This document shows, piece by piece, positions 7,491-15,786 of a DNA stretch of 23,301 nucleotides; the first letter of the stretch is position 1; each line of letters begins with the position of its first letter. The DNA is from Rhodospirillales bacterium. Its GTDB lineage: Bacteria; Pseudomonadota; Alphaproteobacteria; Rhodospirillales; Defluviicoccaceae. The stretch spans positions 1 to 23,301 of the forward strand of contig JAHCKI010000007.1 of NCBI GenBank assembly GCA_026125865.1, in the 5' to 3' direction. Under the pieces are notes generated by a model. The model had not been told where the DNA came from and did not search any database. It was given only the letters and a program-made list of their open reading frames with translations. The position numbers and the translations under genes were made by a program.

Positions 7491-8810
7491 TCAACTTTCC
7501 CGGTCTATGAGGTGGACGAAAGAGCCCATCACCGAACCGGCGACGAGACCGGTTGTGCCCAGCCCCCGGCCCGCCGCGTCGAAACAGGTGAATAGCGCCG
7601 CCCCCGGACCTTCACGGAGGGTCCGCGCGTAATGAAATTCGTGGCCGCGGAAGACGTCGCCGGCGTGTCCCAAGGTTCCGCTGACTTGCAGTTCCGCCCG
7701 CCGATAGCCGAGGTGGAGGCGCCGGTCGGCGAACGATGTCTCCAACGGCAGCAGGCCCGCCATCGCATGACGGTGACCCTCGGCGTCGATCAATCCCTCG
7801 CCCAGCACCATGTAGCCGCCGCATTCGCCGAATACGGGGGCACCACGGCCGGCGGCGCGACGCAAGCCGTTTAAGAACCGCGCGTTGTCCGCCAAGCGCC
7901 CGGCGAACAACTCCGGGTAGCCTCCGGGCAAATAGACGGCGTCGGCATCGTCCGCCGGCGCTTCATCGGCCACCGGAGAGAACGGGAGGACTTCTGCGCC
8001 CTGGCAACGCCATCCTTCCAAGACCAACGTATAACGGAAGGCGAAGGCGACGTCGTCGGCAACGGCGATCCGTTGTCCAAGGAGCGGTAGCGGCCAAGAG
8101 CTCCCGGCGGTTCCTCCTTCGGACCAAGGCCGTGCCGCATCCCGCAGCCTTGCCATATCGATGTGTTTCGCCATCAGGTCGGCGGCACGATCAAGAAACG
8201 ACTCCAGATCCGGATGCTCCAAGGCCTGCACCAGGCCCAGGTGGCGCTCGGGTAGCTGCAATCCCTCGGCGCGGGGGATGCAGCCCAGCACCGGGACATC
8301 CGGCAATGCGTGGTCCATGGCCTCGCAAAGCACCTTCCCATGGCGGTCGCTGCCGACCCGGTTGAATACCACACCAGCCACCGTCACGTCCCGGCGATGG
8401 CTCACGAAGCCGCGGACGACGGCGGCGGCCGATGCCGCCTGGGCACGAACATCCACCACAAGGATGACCGGCCAGCCGCCGAGCGCCGCCAGATCGGCGG
8501 TCGATCCGTCATGGGCGGTGGCACCGTCGAACAAGCCCATCACCCCTTCGCACACCACCAAATCAGAGGATTCGGTCAAGGATGCGGCGGCGCCCGCCAA
8601 TGTCCGCGGGCGCATCGCCCATGGGTCGAGATTGATGCACGGCCGGCCGGTGGCGGCCGCATGGAAGGCGGGATCGATATAGTCCGGCCCGACCTTGGCC
8701 GATGCAACGGCGACACCGGCATTGGTCAGGTGCCGGAGAAGCCCGAGGGTGACCACTGTCTTGCCGCTGCCCGAGGCAGGCGCGGCGATGATCAATCCGC
8801 CGGAAACCAT
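7491..8810 (-). CDS. cobB: Cobyrinate a,c-diamide synthase (CobB/CbiA)
   Basis: Glutamine- and ATP-dependent amidation of the a and c side chains of (cob)yrinate, the last corrin step encoded in this window. The 439 residues comprise an N-terminal dethiobiotin-synthetase-like ATPase with P-loop APASGSGKT (10-18), the PDYIDPAFH segment (42-50) and CEGVMGLFDG (86-95), and a C-terminal class I glutamine amidotransferase domain with nucleophile C329 in FGECGGYM and H433 in GSFVHLI. LPGGYPELF (293-301) is also characteristic. The length is normal for the family. cobB lies outside both corrin gene runs, between SCO (40 nt upstream) and the YcgN-like gene, so it is probably expressed with non-cobalamin genes. 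The ATG has no strong ribosome binding site. CobB and CbiA names both apply; with a cobalt-early pathway the substrate would already contain cobalt. Confidence 0.95.
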   Translation of the reverse strand: MVSGGLIIAAPASGSGKTVVTLGLLRHLTNAGVAVASAKVGPDYIDPAFHAAATGRPCINLDPWAMRPRTLAGAAASLTESSDLVVCEGVMGLFDGATAHDGSTADLAALGGWPVILVVDVRAQAASAAAVVRGFVSHRRDVTVAGVVFNRVGSDRHGKVLCEAMDHALPDVPVLGCIPRAEGLQLPERHLGLVQALEHPDLESFLDRAADLMAKHIDMARLRDAARPWSEGGTAGSSWPLPLLGQRIAVADDVAFAFRYTLVLEGWRCQGAEVLPFSPVADEAPADDADAVYLPGGYPELFAGRLADNARFLNGLRRAAGRGAPVFGECGGYMVLGEGLIDAEGHRHAMAGLLPLETSFADRRLHLGYRRAELQVSGTLGHAGDVFRGHEFHYARTLREGPGAALFTCFDAAGRGLGTTGLVAGSVMGSFVHLIDRES

Positions 8811-8850
8811 TTCACGCAGGTTCGTTGTGGGTAAGTTGGTTGTGGGCAGG

Positions 8851-9519
8851 CTACAGGCTTTCTCGTAATAGTTCGGCCATGCGCTCGGCGGAGAGATTGT
8901 GCCCGAAGTGACGGATGTACTTTCCGTCCGGCCCCATCAGATAGGTAATCGCTGAATGGTCGATCAAGTACATCTCGTCGTCCTTGTTGTCCGGTTCGAC
9001 GACCTTTGCATAGTAAACGCGATACGCCTTGGCCACCTCGGTGATCATGTCCTTTTCGCCGGTCAGTGCCACCAGTCTCGGATGAAAGAAATCCGCGAAA
9101 TTCTTTAGCAGTTCGACGGTGTCCCGCTCCGGATCGACGCTAATGAAAATGGGGACGATGTTGTCCCCCTTCTCCCCCAGCAACTCCAGCGCCTCAGAAT
9201 TGCGCGCCAAACCGGTCGGGCACACATCGGGGCAAAAGGTGTAGCCAAAGAAGACCAGCATGTATTTGCCGCGGAAATCCACGTCGGTAACGACGTTTCC
9301 ATGTTGGTCGATCAGCTTGAACGGCCCACCGATCGTCGCTCCCACCTCGCCAGTCGTCGTTGTTGCGCCGGAACTCCCGGCACTTTCAGTGAAACTTCCG
9401 AAGTAATATTGTCCGCTGGCAAAAGCGACACCAATAAGAACAGCAATGGCGAGAATGGATAAAAGTATGTTACTGCGCTTGCCTGTCTCTCCTTTTTTTG
9501 CTGAAACTCCGCTACTCAT
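8851..9519 (-). CDS. SCO1/SenC family copper chaperone
   Basis: Membrane-anchored thioredoxin-fold protein that delivers copper to, or reduces the cysteines of, the CuA site of cytochrome c oxidase. Of 222 residues, a short basic N-terminus is followed by one membrane segment (about 18-36), so the domain faces the periplasm. The copper motif CPDVC (C96, C100) and the third ligand H188 in IDHSAITYL are present, as are FFGYTFCPDVCP and SVDPERDT typical of the family. The length is normal. A GAGGAG ribosome binding site precedes the ATG. The upstream TauE/SafE-like gene ends 33 nt before it, and cobB follows, so they may form one transcript. Confidence 0.93.
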   Translation of the reverse strand: MSSGVSAKKGETGKRSNILLSILAIAVLIGVAFASGQYYFGSFTESAGSSGATTTTGEVGATIGGPFKLIDQHGNVVTDVDFRGKYMLVFFGYTFCPDVCPTGLARNSEALELLGEKGDNIVPIFISVDPERDTVELLKNFADFFHPRLVALTGEKDMITEVAKAYRVYYAKVVEPDNKDDEMYLIDHSAITYLMGPDGKYIRHFGHNLSAERMAELLRESL

Positions 9520-9552
9520 TGCCCAATTCTCCTCGTTTTTCTTATGGTGTCG

Positions 9553-10323
9553 TCAGGCGACGATCCGCCACGCCATGTATGTCAGGACGGCAGCGTTCAG
9601 CATCAACAGGATGGGCGTCAACCGCGTTGTCGCCGTTCGCCAGTGAGTGCCGGCGACGTGGCCGGCGAAGCCTATACCAACAAGGGCGGGCACGGTTCCC
9701 AACGCAAACGCCGCCATGGCGATCGCCCCTGCAAGCGCACCGCCGCTGGACGCCGCCGCAGCGATCGCACCGTACAGCAAACCGCAGGGCAGGAAACCGA
9801 GAGCAAGCCCAAGACCGTAACCCCTGATCCCCACTGGACGCTGGAACAACGGTTTGACGAAGCGTCCGACGGAACGCGACCACCAGCTCTCGCCGCCGGT
9901 CGTCAACCATGGCAGGGTGGCTCCAAGGCGTTGCAGGGCGTAACCAAGAAAGAACAAAGCCGCGATCGCCAGCAGTGCCGCCGAAAACCATTGCAGTCCC
10001 GTAACGTTGACCACACCGCCGGCGAGCGCCGCCGCACCCGCGCCCAACCCTATGTATGTGGTCATGCGCCCGAGGTGATACGGAAGCAGGACGGCATTGA
10101 AATACCGATCCGATTCTCGCATGTCCGCCGCGGACTTTGCCTCCATGCGCGTCACCACTTGCCCCAGCACCAGCGGGCCGCACATGCCGACACAATGGCT
10201 GGCGCTGCCCACCAGTCCCGCTAAGAACAAGCTGCCGAGAAGGTCGCTGTGATCAATCGCAACCGCGTGGCAATAGCCAAACCCGGTCGTTAGCAACTCA
10301 AACAGGGGAGGATTCGGTTCCAT
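9553..10323 (-). CDS. TauE/SafE (DsbD_2-like) membrane protein, probable metal handling
   Basis: Polytopic inner-membrane protein of the group annotated sulfite exporter TauE/SafE or DsbD_2/UreH-like. From the chosen ATG (256 residues) it shows about six hydrophobic segments and the conserved SHCVGMCGP (H43, C44, C48), with a second conserved cysteine in LGFLPCGLLYG. Related proteins lie near cytochrome oxidase assembly and copper genes, and its neighbour here is SCO, so a role in copper supply or oxidase assembly is more likely than sulfite export; nickel or cobalt transport is the alternative given nearby corrin genes. An upstream ATG at 10419 would add 32 unconserved residues; I prefer 10323 because conservation begins there. 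Neither start has a good ribosome binding site. Confidence 0.82.
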   Translation of the reverse strand: MEPNPPLFELLTTGFGYCHAVAIDHSDLLGSLFLAGLVGSASHCVGMCGPLVLGQVVTRMEAKSAADMRESDRYFNAVLLPYHLGRMTTYIGLGAGAAALAGGVVNVTGLQWFSAALLAIAALFFLGYALQRLGATLPWLTTGGESWWSRSVGRFVKPLFQRPVGIRGYGLGLALGFLPCGLLYGAIAAAASSGGALAGAIAMAAFALGTVPALVGIGFAGHVAGTHWRTATTRLTPILLMLNAAVLTYMAWRIVA

Positions 10324-10445
10324 GGCGTCCCGGAAAGATCGTCTTCGTCCATCGGCTAAGAAAACAACCGTTGCATGCGCCGACCCTAGTCCGCCTCTTG
10401 ATTTTTTGCAACGCAACATGGCGTGAACGGCAGTAAGGTTTGGGT
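10324..10445. promoter_or_regulatory. Divergent promoter region with a short inverted repeat
   Basis: 122 bases separate the minus-strand TauE/SafE-like gene from plus-strand cbiD, so both promoters should lie here. An inverted repeat, CGTTGCA (10369-10375) and TGCAACG (10407-10413), lies in an AT-richer patch. AAGG at 10435-10438 is the cbiD ribosome binding site. I see no cobalamin riboswitch elements and cannot name convincing -35/-10 boxes. Confidence 0.35.
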
Positions 10446-11540
10446 ATGAGCGACGTCAAACCTTCGGGCCCGTTGCGCTCGGGCTGGACCACGGGCGCCT
10501 GTGCCACCGCTGCCACCGCGGCGGCCTACGAGGCATTGCTGAGCGGTCACTTCCCCGATCCGGTCGTGGTTGCTCTCCCCCGTGGCGGCACCGTTGCTTT
10601 CGATCTGGCGCGCGCCGAGCTGAGCGATGGTTGCGCCGTCGCCGGTGTGATCAAGGACGCCGGCGACGATCCCGACGTGACCCACGGCGCCGAGGTCGTG
10701 GTTACCTTGACACGCGGCGCGACAGGATCGGGTATCGCTTTTCGAGCCGGCGAGGGTGTCGGCACGGTCACCCTGCCGGGGCTGCCCATCACCGTCGGCG
10801 AACCGGCCATTAATCCGGGTCCGCGGACGATGATCACCCAAGCGATCCGGGCCATCGCCGACCGCTACGACGACGACGGAGACGTGATCGCCACCATTTC
10901 CATCCCCGGCGGCGCGGCGTTGGCGGCGAAAACGCTGAACAGCCGGCTTGGCATCGTGGGCGGCTTGTCGATCTTGGGTAATACCGGCATCGTCGTCCCC
11001 TACAGTTGCGCGTCGTGGATCCACTCCATCCATCGGGGCATCGATGTGGCCCGGGAGAGCGGTCTCAGGCACCTCGCGGCTGCAACGGGTCGCACCTCCG
11101 AAGACGCTGTCAGGCGCCTTTACGGCTTGCCGGAAACCGCGTTGATCGACATGGGCGATTTCGCCGGCGGCATGCTCAAATACCTGCGCAAGCATCCGGT
11201 GCCAATGCTCACCATCGCCGGCGGCTTCGCCAAGTTGACCAAGCTGGCGCAAGGCGATCTCTACCTCCATTCCTCCAAATCTCGGGTCGACATCAACCGC
11301 TTGGCGGACTTGCTCGCTTCCCTCGGCGCGGACTCCCGGTCGGTCGCCGCCGCTCGCGCGGCCAATTCGGGAACTGCCGTCCTGGAAATCGCCGCCGAAC
11401 AAAGCCTTCCCCTGGCCGATGCCATCGCCCGGCAAGCGCGCGACGTGGCCGAACGGGTGGTGGAGCGGCGAACGGCGATCGAGGTGATCGTGTTCGATCG
11501 TTCCGGAAACGCGATCGGCCGCGCGCCGTTTCATGACTAG
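10446..11540 (+). CDS. cbiD: Cobalt-precorrin-5B C1-methyltransferase (CbiD)
   Basis: CbiD methylates C1 of cobalt-precorrin-5B using S-adenosylmethionine, a step of the cobalt-early (anaerobic) pathway after CbiG has opened the lactone. The 364 residues begin with the family signature SGWTTGACATAA (12-23); downstream are the glycine-rich GIVGGLSILGNTGIVVPYS block and the TIAGGFAKLTKLAQG segment, both characteristic. The length is normal. AAGG 7 nt before the ATG supports this start over a TTG six bases earlier. The last 8 nt overlap cobK, so the two are coupled. CbiD is unrelated to the aerobic CobF route, which also places the C1 methyl group; its presence with CbiG in the minus-strand operon indicates a cobalt-early scheme. 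Confidence 0.95.
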   Translation: MSDVKPSGPLRSGWTTGACATAATAAAYEALLSGHFPDPVVVALPRGGTVAFDLARAELSDGCAVAGVIKDAGDDPDVTHGAEVVVTLTRGATGSGIAFRAGEGVGTVTLPGLPITVGEPAINPGPRTMITQAIRAIADRYDDDGDVIATISIPGGAALAAKTLNSRLGIVGGLSILGNTGIVVPYSCASWIHSIHRGIDVARESGLRHLAAATGRTSEDAVRRLYGLPETALIDMGDFAGGMLKYLRKHPVPMLTIAGGFAKLTKLAQGDLYLHSSKSRVDINRLADLLASLGADSRSVAAARAANSGTAVLEIAAEQSLPLADAIARQARDVAERVVERRTAIEVIVFDRSGNAIGRAPFHD

Positions 11541-12282
11541 GCGCCTCCTGATCCTGGGCGGCACGACGGAAGCGGCGCGACTGGCCGAGCGCGTGATCAC
11601 GCTGTTCGGCGAACACGTCACCGTCATAACGTCGCTGGCTGGCCGCTTGCCGGTGCGCCGGAAGTGGCCGGGGCGGTTGCGTGTCGGCGGTTTCGGCGGC
11701 ACCGAGGGGCTTACGGCTTATCTCCGCACCGCCGCCATCGATGTGGTGATCGATGCCACCCATCCCTTCGCCGAGCGTATTTCGCGTCACGCCGCGGAAA
11801 GCTGCGCGGCCATTGGCGTGCCGTGGCTCCGTCTGGTGCGCCCGCCCTGGCAACCACAACCGGATGACCGTTGGGTCGACGCGGGGACGCTCGATGAGGC
11901 GGCGAAGATGTTGCCTCAGATCGGCCGCCGCGCGTTCCTGACCACGGGCCCCGGAAGCCTCGATGCCTTTACCAGTGTTCATAAAGCCTGGTTTCTGGTG
12001 CGCCTGTTCGAGCCGCCGGGAAAACGATTGCCGCTTTTCGACCACCATGTCGTCGTTGCCCGCCCGCCCTTCACCGTCGATGGCGAAAGGGCCTTAATCG
12101 ATCGGCACCGCATTGACGTCCTGATCAGCAAGCAGAGCGGCGGACCGACGGAAGCCAAGCTCGCCGCGGCGCGGTTGTGCGGCATTCCCGTCATCATGAT
12201 CCATCGCCCACCCCCGCCCCCCGGCGATCAGGTCGACACCGTCGACGCCGCCATTGACTGGCTACACAGCCAATTACAATGA
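11533..12282 (+). CDS. cobK: Precorrin-6A reductase (CobK/CbiJ)
   Basis: NADPH- or NADH-dependent reduction of (cobalt-)precorrin-6A to 6B, the step directly after CbiD. In 249 residues the nucleotide-binding GGTTEA is at 9-14, RVGGFGG at 50-56, DATHPFA at 74-80, and the C-terminal signature SKQSGGPTEAKLAAAR is near 200. The length fits CobK/CbiJ. The ATG lies inside the end of cbiD (8-nt overlap), so the two are co-translated. The gene ends before the large hairpin at 12305, which probably terminates the message. Confidence 0.94.
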   Translation: MTRRLLILGGTTEAARLAERVITLFGEHVTVITSLAGRLPVRRKWPGRLRVGGFGGTEGLTAYLRTAAIDVVIDATHPFAERISRHAAESCAAIGVPWLRLVRPPWQPQPDDRWVDAGTLDEAAKMLPQIGRRAFLTTGPGSLDAFTSVHKAWFLVRLFEPPGKRLPLFDHHVVVARPPFTVDGERALIDRHRIDVLISKQSGGPTEAKLAAARLCGIPVIMIHRPPPPPGDQVDTVDAAIDWLHSQLQ

Positions 12283-12304
12283 TGGCTGTACGGAAGGGTC
12301 CAAA

Positions 12305-12429
12305 CCGTCTTTGCGAGCCGGCGCAGCCGGCGCGGCAATCCATCGGCGGCGCTCTTGAATAAAGGCGGGTTTGCGAACCGAGTGCCGGTTTGTGGATCGC
12401 CACGGCGCTGACGCGCCTCGCGAAGACGA
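12305..12429. repeat. Large imperfect hairpin repeat in a convergent gap, likely bidirectional terminator
   Basis: The left arm (12305-12342) and right arm (12393-12429) pair over about 28 of 37 positions. Each has the core CGTCTTTGCGAG or CGTCTTCGCGAG at the outer end and GCAATCCA or GCGATCCA at the inner end. The arms resemble the dispersed CATTGCGAG...CAATCCA palindromes common in bacterial intergenic regions. It occupies most of the 208-base gap between convergent cobK and cobM, so it could end both transcripts. I see no gene in this gap. Confidence 0.65.
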
Positions 12430-12490
12430 ATTGGGGCGGGGCGGATTTCTCTCCAAGCTTGCAAACTATGTGGACAAGAATCTCAGGCTG

Positions 12491-13249
12491 TCAGGCCTTC
12501 GGCCGCAAGACGTGGTGGTGATCGGCGGCGTAGAGGCGGCTGTCGTCGAAAACGGCTTCGTCAAGGACACGGCCGACAAGGATCAAGGCGGTGCGGGTGA
12601 TGCCGGCCGCCTTCACCGCGTCCCGGATGTCGGCGAGGGTTCCGCGGATCAGCTTTTCGTCCGGCCAACTGACGCGATAGGCGACGACCACAGGGCAATC
12701 GGCGCCGTAGAGGGGAACCAGGTCACGGACAACCCGCGCCAGGTTGGTGACCGAGAGATGAATGGCGAGTGTCGCGCCGGTCGCCGCGTAAGCCGCTAGG
12801 TTTTCGTCCTCGGGCATCGCCGAAGAGCGGGTGGCGGTGCGCGTGAGAACGATCGTCTGGCTGATCCCAGGCAGTGTCAGTTCGTGCTTGAGTGCCGCCG
12901 CCGCCGCCGCGAACGCAGGAACACCCGGCGTCACGTCGTAAGGAATGCCCAGGTCGTCGAGCCGGCGCATCTGCTCCGCGATGGCGCCATAGAGCGAGGG
13001 GTCGCCGGAATGAACCCGCGCCACGTCCTGACCGGCTTGGTGCGCCCGCGCCATCTCGGCGACGATCTCATCCAGGTGGAGCGGCGCCGTGTCGAGGATT
13101 CTGGCTCCGTCGGGTGCCTCCGCCACCACCTCGGGCGGTACCAGCGAGCCGGCGTACAAGACCACCGGACACCGTCGGATGATGGCGAGACCACGCACGG
13201 TGATCAGGTCTGCAGCCCCGGGCCCGGCGCCGATGAAATGCACCGTCAC
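12491..13249 (-). CDS. cobM: Precorrin-4 C11-methyltransferase (CobM/CbiF)
   Basis: SAM-dependent methylation of C11 of (cobalt-)precorrin-4. It belongs to the tetrapyrrole methylase fold: GAGPGAADL at 7-15 in the N-terminal SAM loop, SGDPSLYGAI in the middle, and the family's TPGVPAFAAAAAAL. I start it at the GTG at 13249 (252 residues), because this GTG overlaps the stop of the fusion gene (GTGA) and conservation begins there; an upstream ATG at 13306 would overlap the fusion gene by 61 nt. It is the last gene of the minus-strand corrin run and reads toward the hairpin at 12305-12429. Confidence 0.94.
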   Translation of the reverse strand: MTVHFIGAGPGAADLITVRGLAIIRRCPVVLYAGSLVPPEVVAEAPDGARILDTAPLHLDEIVAEMARAHQAGQDVARVHSGDPSLYGAIAEQMRRLDDLGIPYDVTPGVPAFAAAAAALKHELTLPGISQTIVLTRTATRSSAMPEDENLAAYAATGATLAIHLSVTNLARVVRDLVPLYGADCPVVVAYRVSWPDEKLIRGTLADIRDAVKAAGITRTALILVGRVLDEAVFDDSRLYAADHHHVLRPKA

Positions 13250-15786
13250 GATGAATCGTCCCCGAGGCTCATTTTCTTGGCGTAGCCGCGCGGCGTATAC
13301 ACCCAACGATTTTGACCCCGGAGGCTCAGGCGGGTTTGGCTGTTGCCGATCAGGACCAGCGTCAGCATGTCGGCGCGATCGGCGTCAAGCTCATCCAGGC
13401 GAATGACGTCAATCTTTTCACCGGCGCGCCCCAGGTTGCGGGCGATGACCACCGGTGTATTTGCCGGCCGTTTCGCCAGAAGGCAGTCTCGCGCGACTGC
13501 AAGCTGCGTGCGGCGGCGGCGGGAGACCGGGTTGTAAAGGGCAACGACGAAGTCGGCGTCGGCCGCGGCGCGCAAACGGCGTTCGATATCCGGCCACGGC
13601 GTCAGCAGATCGGACAAGGAGATGGTGCAGAAGTCGTGGCCGAGGGGTGCGCCGATCCGCGCCGCCGCCGCCTGTAGCGCTGAGATTCCGGGCGCGACGG
13701 TCAGGGCCAGCCGGTTCCAGTCGTCGCGGTCTTCCCGCTCAAGCAGTTCGAACACCAGGCTGGCGAGACCGTAGATCCCGGCGTCACCAGAGCTGATCAG
13801 CGCCACCGCACGGCCCTCCGACGCGAGATCGAGGGCGGTGCGCGCCCGCGCTTCTTCCTCTCCCAAGGGCGCCACATGAAGTGTCTTGCCGGCGACCGTG
13901 TCGGCGATCAGTTCCAAGTAGAGATCATACCCCACCACATCGGTCGCACGCGACAGGGCGCGCGTCGCCTCGGGCGTTCGCCACTGCGCGTCGCCAGGAC
14001 CGATACCGACGATGGTCAATGTGCCCCGGCCGCGACCGACCTCGGCGGGATCGATATCGGCGGCGGCACGCGCCACGGCGCACGTCGCCCGCGCCGATCG
14101 CGTTTTCTCGACGACGAGAGAGCCCTTGTCGCCGACGGACGCCAAAGCCGCGCCTTCGGCAACGCCGTGACAGCCGACCTCACGGAATACCACGTCGGAA
14201 GGATTGGCCAGCCGCTGCGCCTGCGCTTCCAGTTCGGCGGCGGTGAAAAAGCGCGCGGCAACGCCCAGGTGACTGGCCAGCTCATGAACCGCCCCCTCGT
14301 CGGCCTTGACGTCGATGGAAACGACACACGCCACCGCCGCCTCGGACAATCCCGATGACCGCAGCGTATCCTCGGCCAAGGCGATGAGTTCTTCGGACGT
14401 CGTGCCGCGTTCGCACCCGACACCAAGGGCCAGCACCGGCGGATGCAGCACCAGGGTTTGGCCGGGATCGGCGACCAGCCGATCCGTGACGAGAATGGTC
14501 CTGGACGCGGTATTCACGAACAGCACGTCCGCTGCCGTGAGCCAATCCGCGTTGCCTGCTTCGACTTTGAGCGCCACCGGCTCGCCGGCTAAAATGGCGG
14601 CGGTGACCCCCTTCGCCGCCTCGGGTTTGGCGATCCGCCAGCCTGCCGGCGGTTCGTCGAGAGCTAGACCGAAGCGGATATCGCCGGCGGTAGTGATGGC
14701 CGCGAACGCGCCCGTTCCTTCGTCGATGACCTTGGCGATGGTGTTGGCGCCCCGGTGCCCGCCGAGTAAGGGAACGGCGGTGCTCAGGTCTTCGGTCACG
14801 GCGACCACCGGCGGTTCCGATCGCTTGTCGCTCAGCAGCGGTGCCAGAGCGCGGACCAGAATGCCGGCGGCGCAAATACCAACAATCGGAACCCCATCGG
14901 CAAACAAGGCTCGAAGATGTGCGATCGTGTCGGTGAACGGCACGTCAACACCGGGTACGCGCGTTGCGAGCCCGTGAATACGGCTACCCGGCAGGATCTC
15001 GTGCAGGCGCCGAGCGGTCGCGAGCCCGCCTGTGCAGAGAACAACCAGAGCGATGCCGTCCGGCACACGATGGGAAAGCGTTGAAGGGAGAGGGGTCGGT
15101 GGTTTTCGCACCAAAATCATCGAAAAATAGGGCGCGGTCTCGTCGGTCACATCGGCGAGCGGCATGACCCGTTGCTGGTTCATTGTCGCCCGCTCCACGT
15201 AGACAGCGTGCTCGCCGAGACCGAGTTGGTCGAGGACACGTCGGACCTTGCCGAGATGTCGGCCCACTTTCATGATGGCGAGCGCATCCGTGGTCACGAT
15301 TCGAGCCGTCAAGTCCTCTTCGGAGAGCGGCGCGGGCAAAATGGTCAACACCTCGTTGCGAGACACCAGAGGCAAGCCAGCAACAGCCGCCGTCGCCGCC
15401 AGAGACGAAACCCCGGGAACAACTTCCGATGGAAAGCTCTCGGACAACCGTTCGAACAGGTACATGAACGATCCATACAAAAACGGATCGCCTTCGCAGA
15501 GTACGGCAACGTCACGACCGTCCCGGAGGTGACGGGCAATCTCGTCCGCGGAACGATCGTAAACCTCCTTGGCGGGAAATCGTTCCACCACCATCGGCGT
15601 CACGATAACGATTTCCGTTCGATCGGGCGGCACATGGGGGGCGGCGATGGCGCGGACCAGGCTTTCGCCGCCTTCCGGCGCCGGATAGGCGATCACCGGC
15701 ACCCGCGCCAACAGGTTCCGCGCCTTGACGGTTATCAGATCTGGATCACCCGGTCCGATACCGATTCCGTACAACGTCCCACTCAT
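13246..15786 (-). CDS. Triple fusion: CobI (C20-methyltransferase) - CbiG (precorrin-5A hydrolase) - CobJ (C17-methyltransferase)
   Basis: One 846-residue frame holds three corrin enzymes. Residues 1-228 are CobI/CbiL: SAM loop GIGPGDPDL at 9-17 and EGDPFLYGS at 98-106. Residues about 245-580 are CbiG, which opens the lactone of cobalt-precorrin-5A: LLGGHRGAN at 340-348 and the C-terminal-domain signature LGVGCERGTTSEEL at 454-467. Residues about 588-846 are CobJ/CbiH: VGIGPGDAQW at 593-602 and SSGDAGIYGLA at 665-675, with VALYNPVSRRR near 750. Each domain is full length with key motifs intact and no frame break, so the fusion is natural rather than a sequencing artefact. The linker at 229-244 is proline-rich. 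CobI and CobJ act early and consecutively while CbiG acts two steps later, after CobM. Overlaps of 4 nt join it to cobL upstream and cobM downstream. CbiG-CobJ fusions are known; the three-part form is less usual to my knowledge. Confidence 0.94.
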   Translation of the reverse strand: MSGTLYGIGIGPGDPDLITVKARNLLARVPVIAYPAPEGGESLVRAIAAPHVPPDRTEIVIVTPMVVERFPAKEVYDRSADEIARHLRDGRDVAVLCEGDPFLYGSFMYLFERLSESFPSEVVPGVSSLAATAAVAGLPLVSRNEVLTILPAPLSEEDLTARIVTTDALAIMKVGRHLGKVRRVLDQLGLGEHAVYVERATMNQQRVMPLADVTDETAPYFSMILVRKPPTPLPSTLSHRVPDGIALVVLCTGGLATARRLHEILPGSRIHGLATRVPGVDVPFTDTIAHLRALFADGVPIVGICAAGILVRALAPLLSDKRSEPPVVAVTEDLSTAVPLLGGHRGANTIAKVIDEGTGAFAAITTAGDIRFGLALDEPPAGWRIAKPEAAKGVTAAILAGEPVALKVEAGNADWLTAADVLFVNTASRTILVTDRLVADPGQTLVLHPPVLALGVGCERGTTSEELIALAEDTLRSSGLSEAAVACVVSIDVKADEGAVHELASHLGVAARFFTAAELEAQAQRLANPSDVVFREVGCHGVAEGAALASVGDKGSLVVEKTRSARATCAVARAAADIDPAEVGRGRGTLTIVGIGPGDAQWRTPEATRALSRATDVVGYDLYLELIADTVAGKTLHVAPLGEEEARARTALDLASEGRAVALISSGDAGIYGLASLVFELLEREDRDDWNRLALTVAPGISALQAAAARIGAPLGHDFCTISLSDLLTPWPDIERRLRAAADADFVVALYNPVSRRRRTQLAVARDCLLAKRPANTPVVIARNLGRAGEKIDVIRLDELDADRADMLTLVLIGNSQTRLSLRGQNRWVYTPRGYAKKMSLGDDSS

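Noticed and set aside
10324..10419. Longer N-terminus for the TauE/SafE-like protein from the ATG at 10419.
   Set aside because: The extra 32 residues are basic and unconserved and would fill most of the divergent promoter region.
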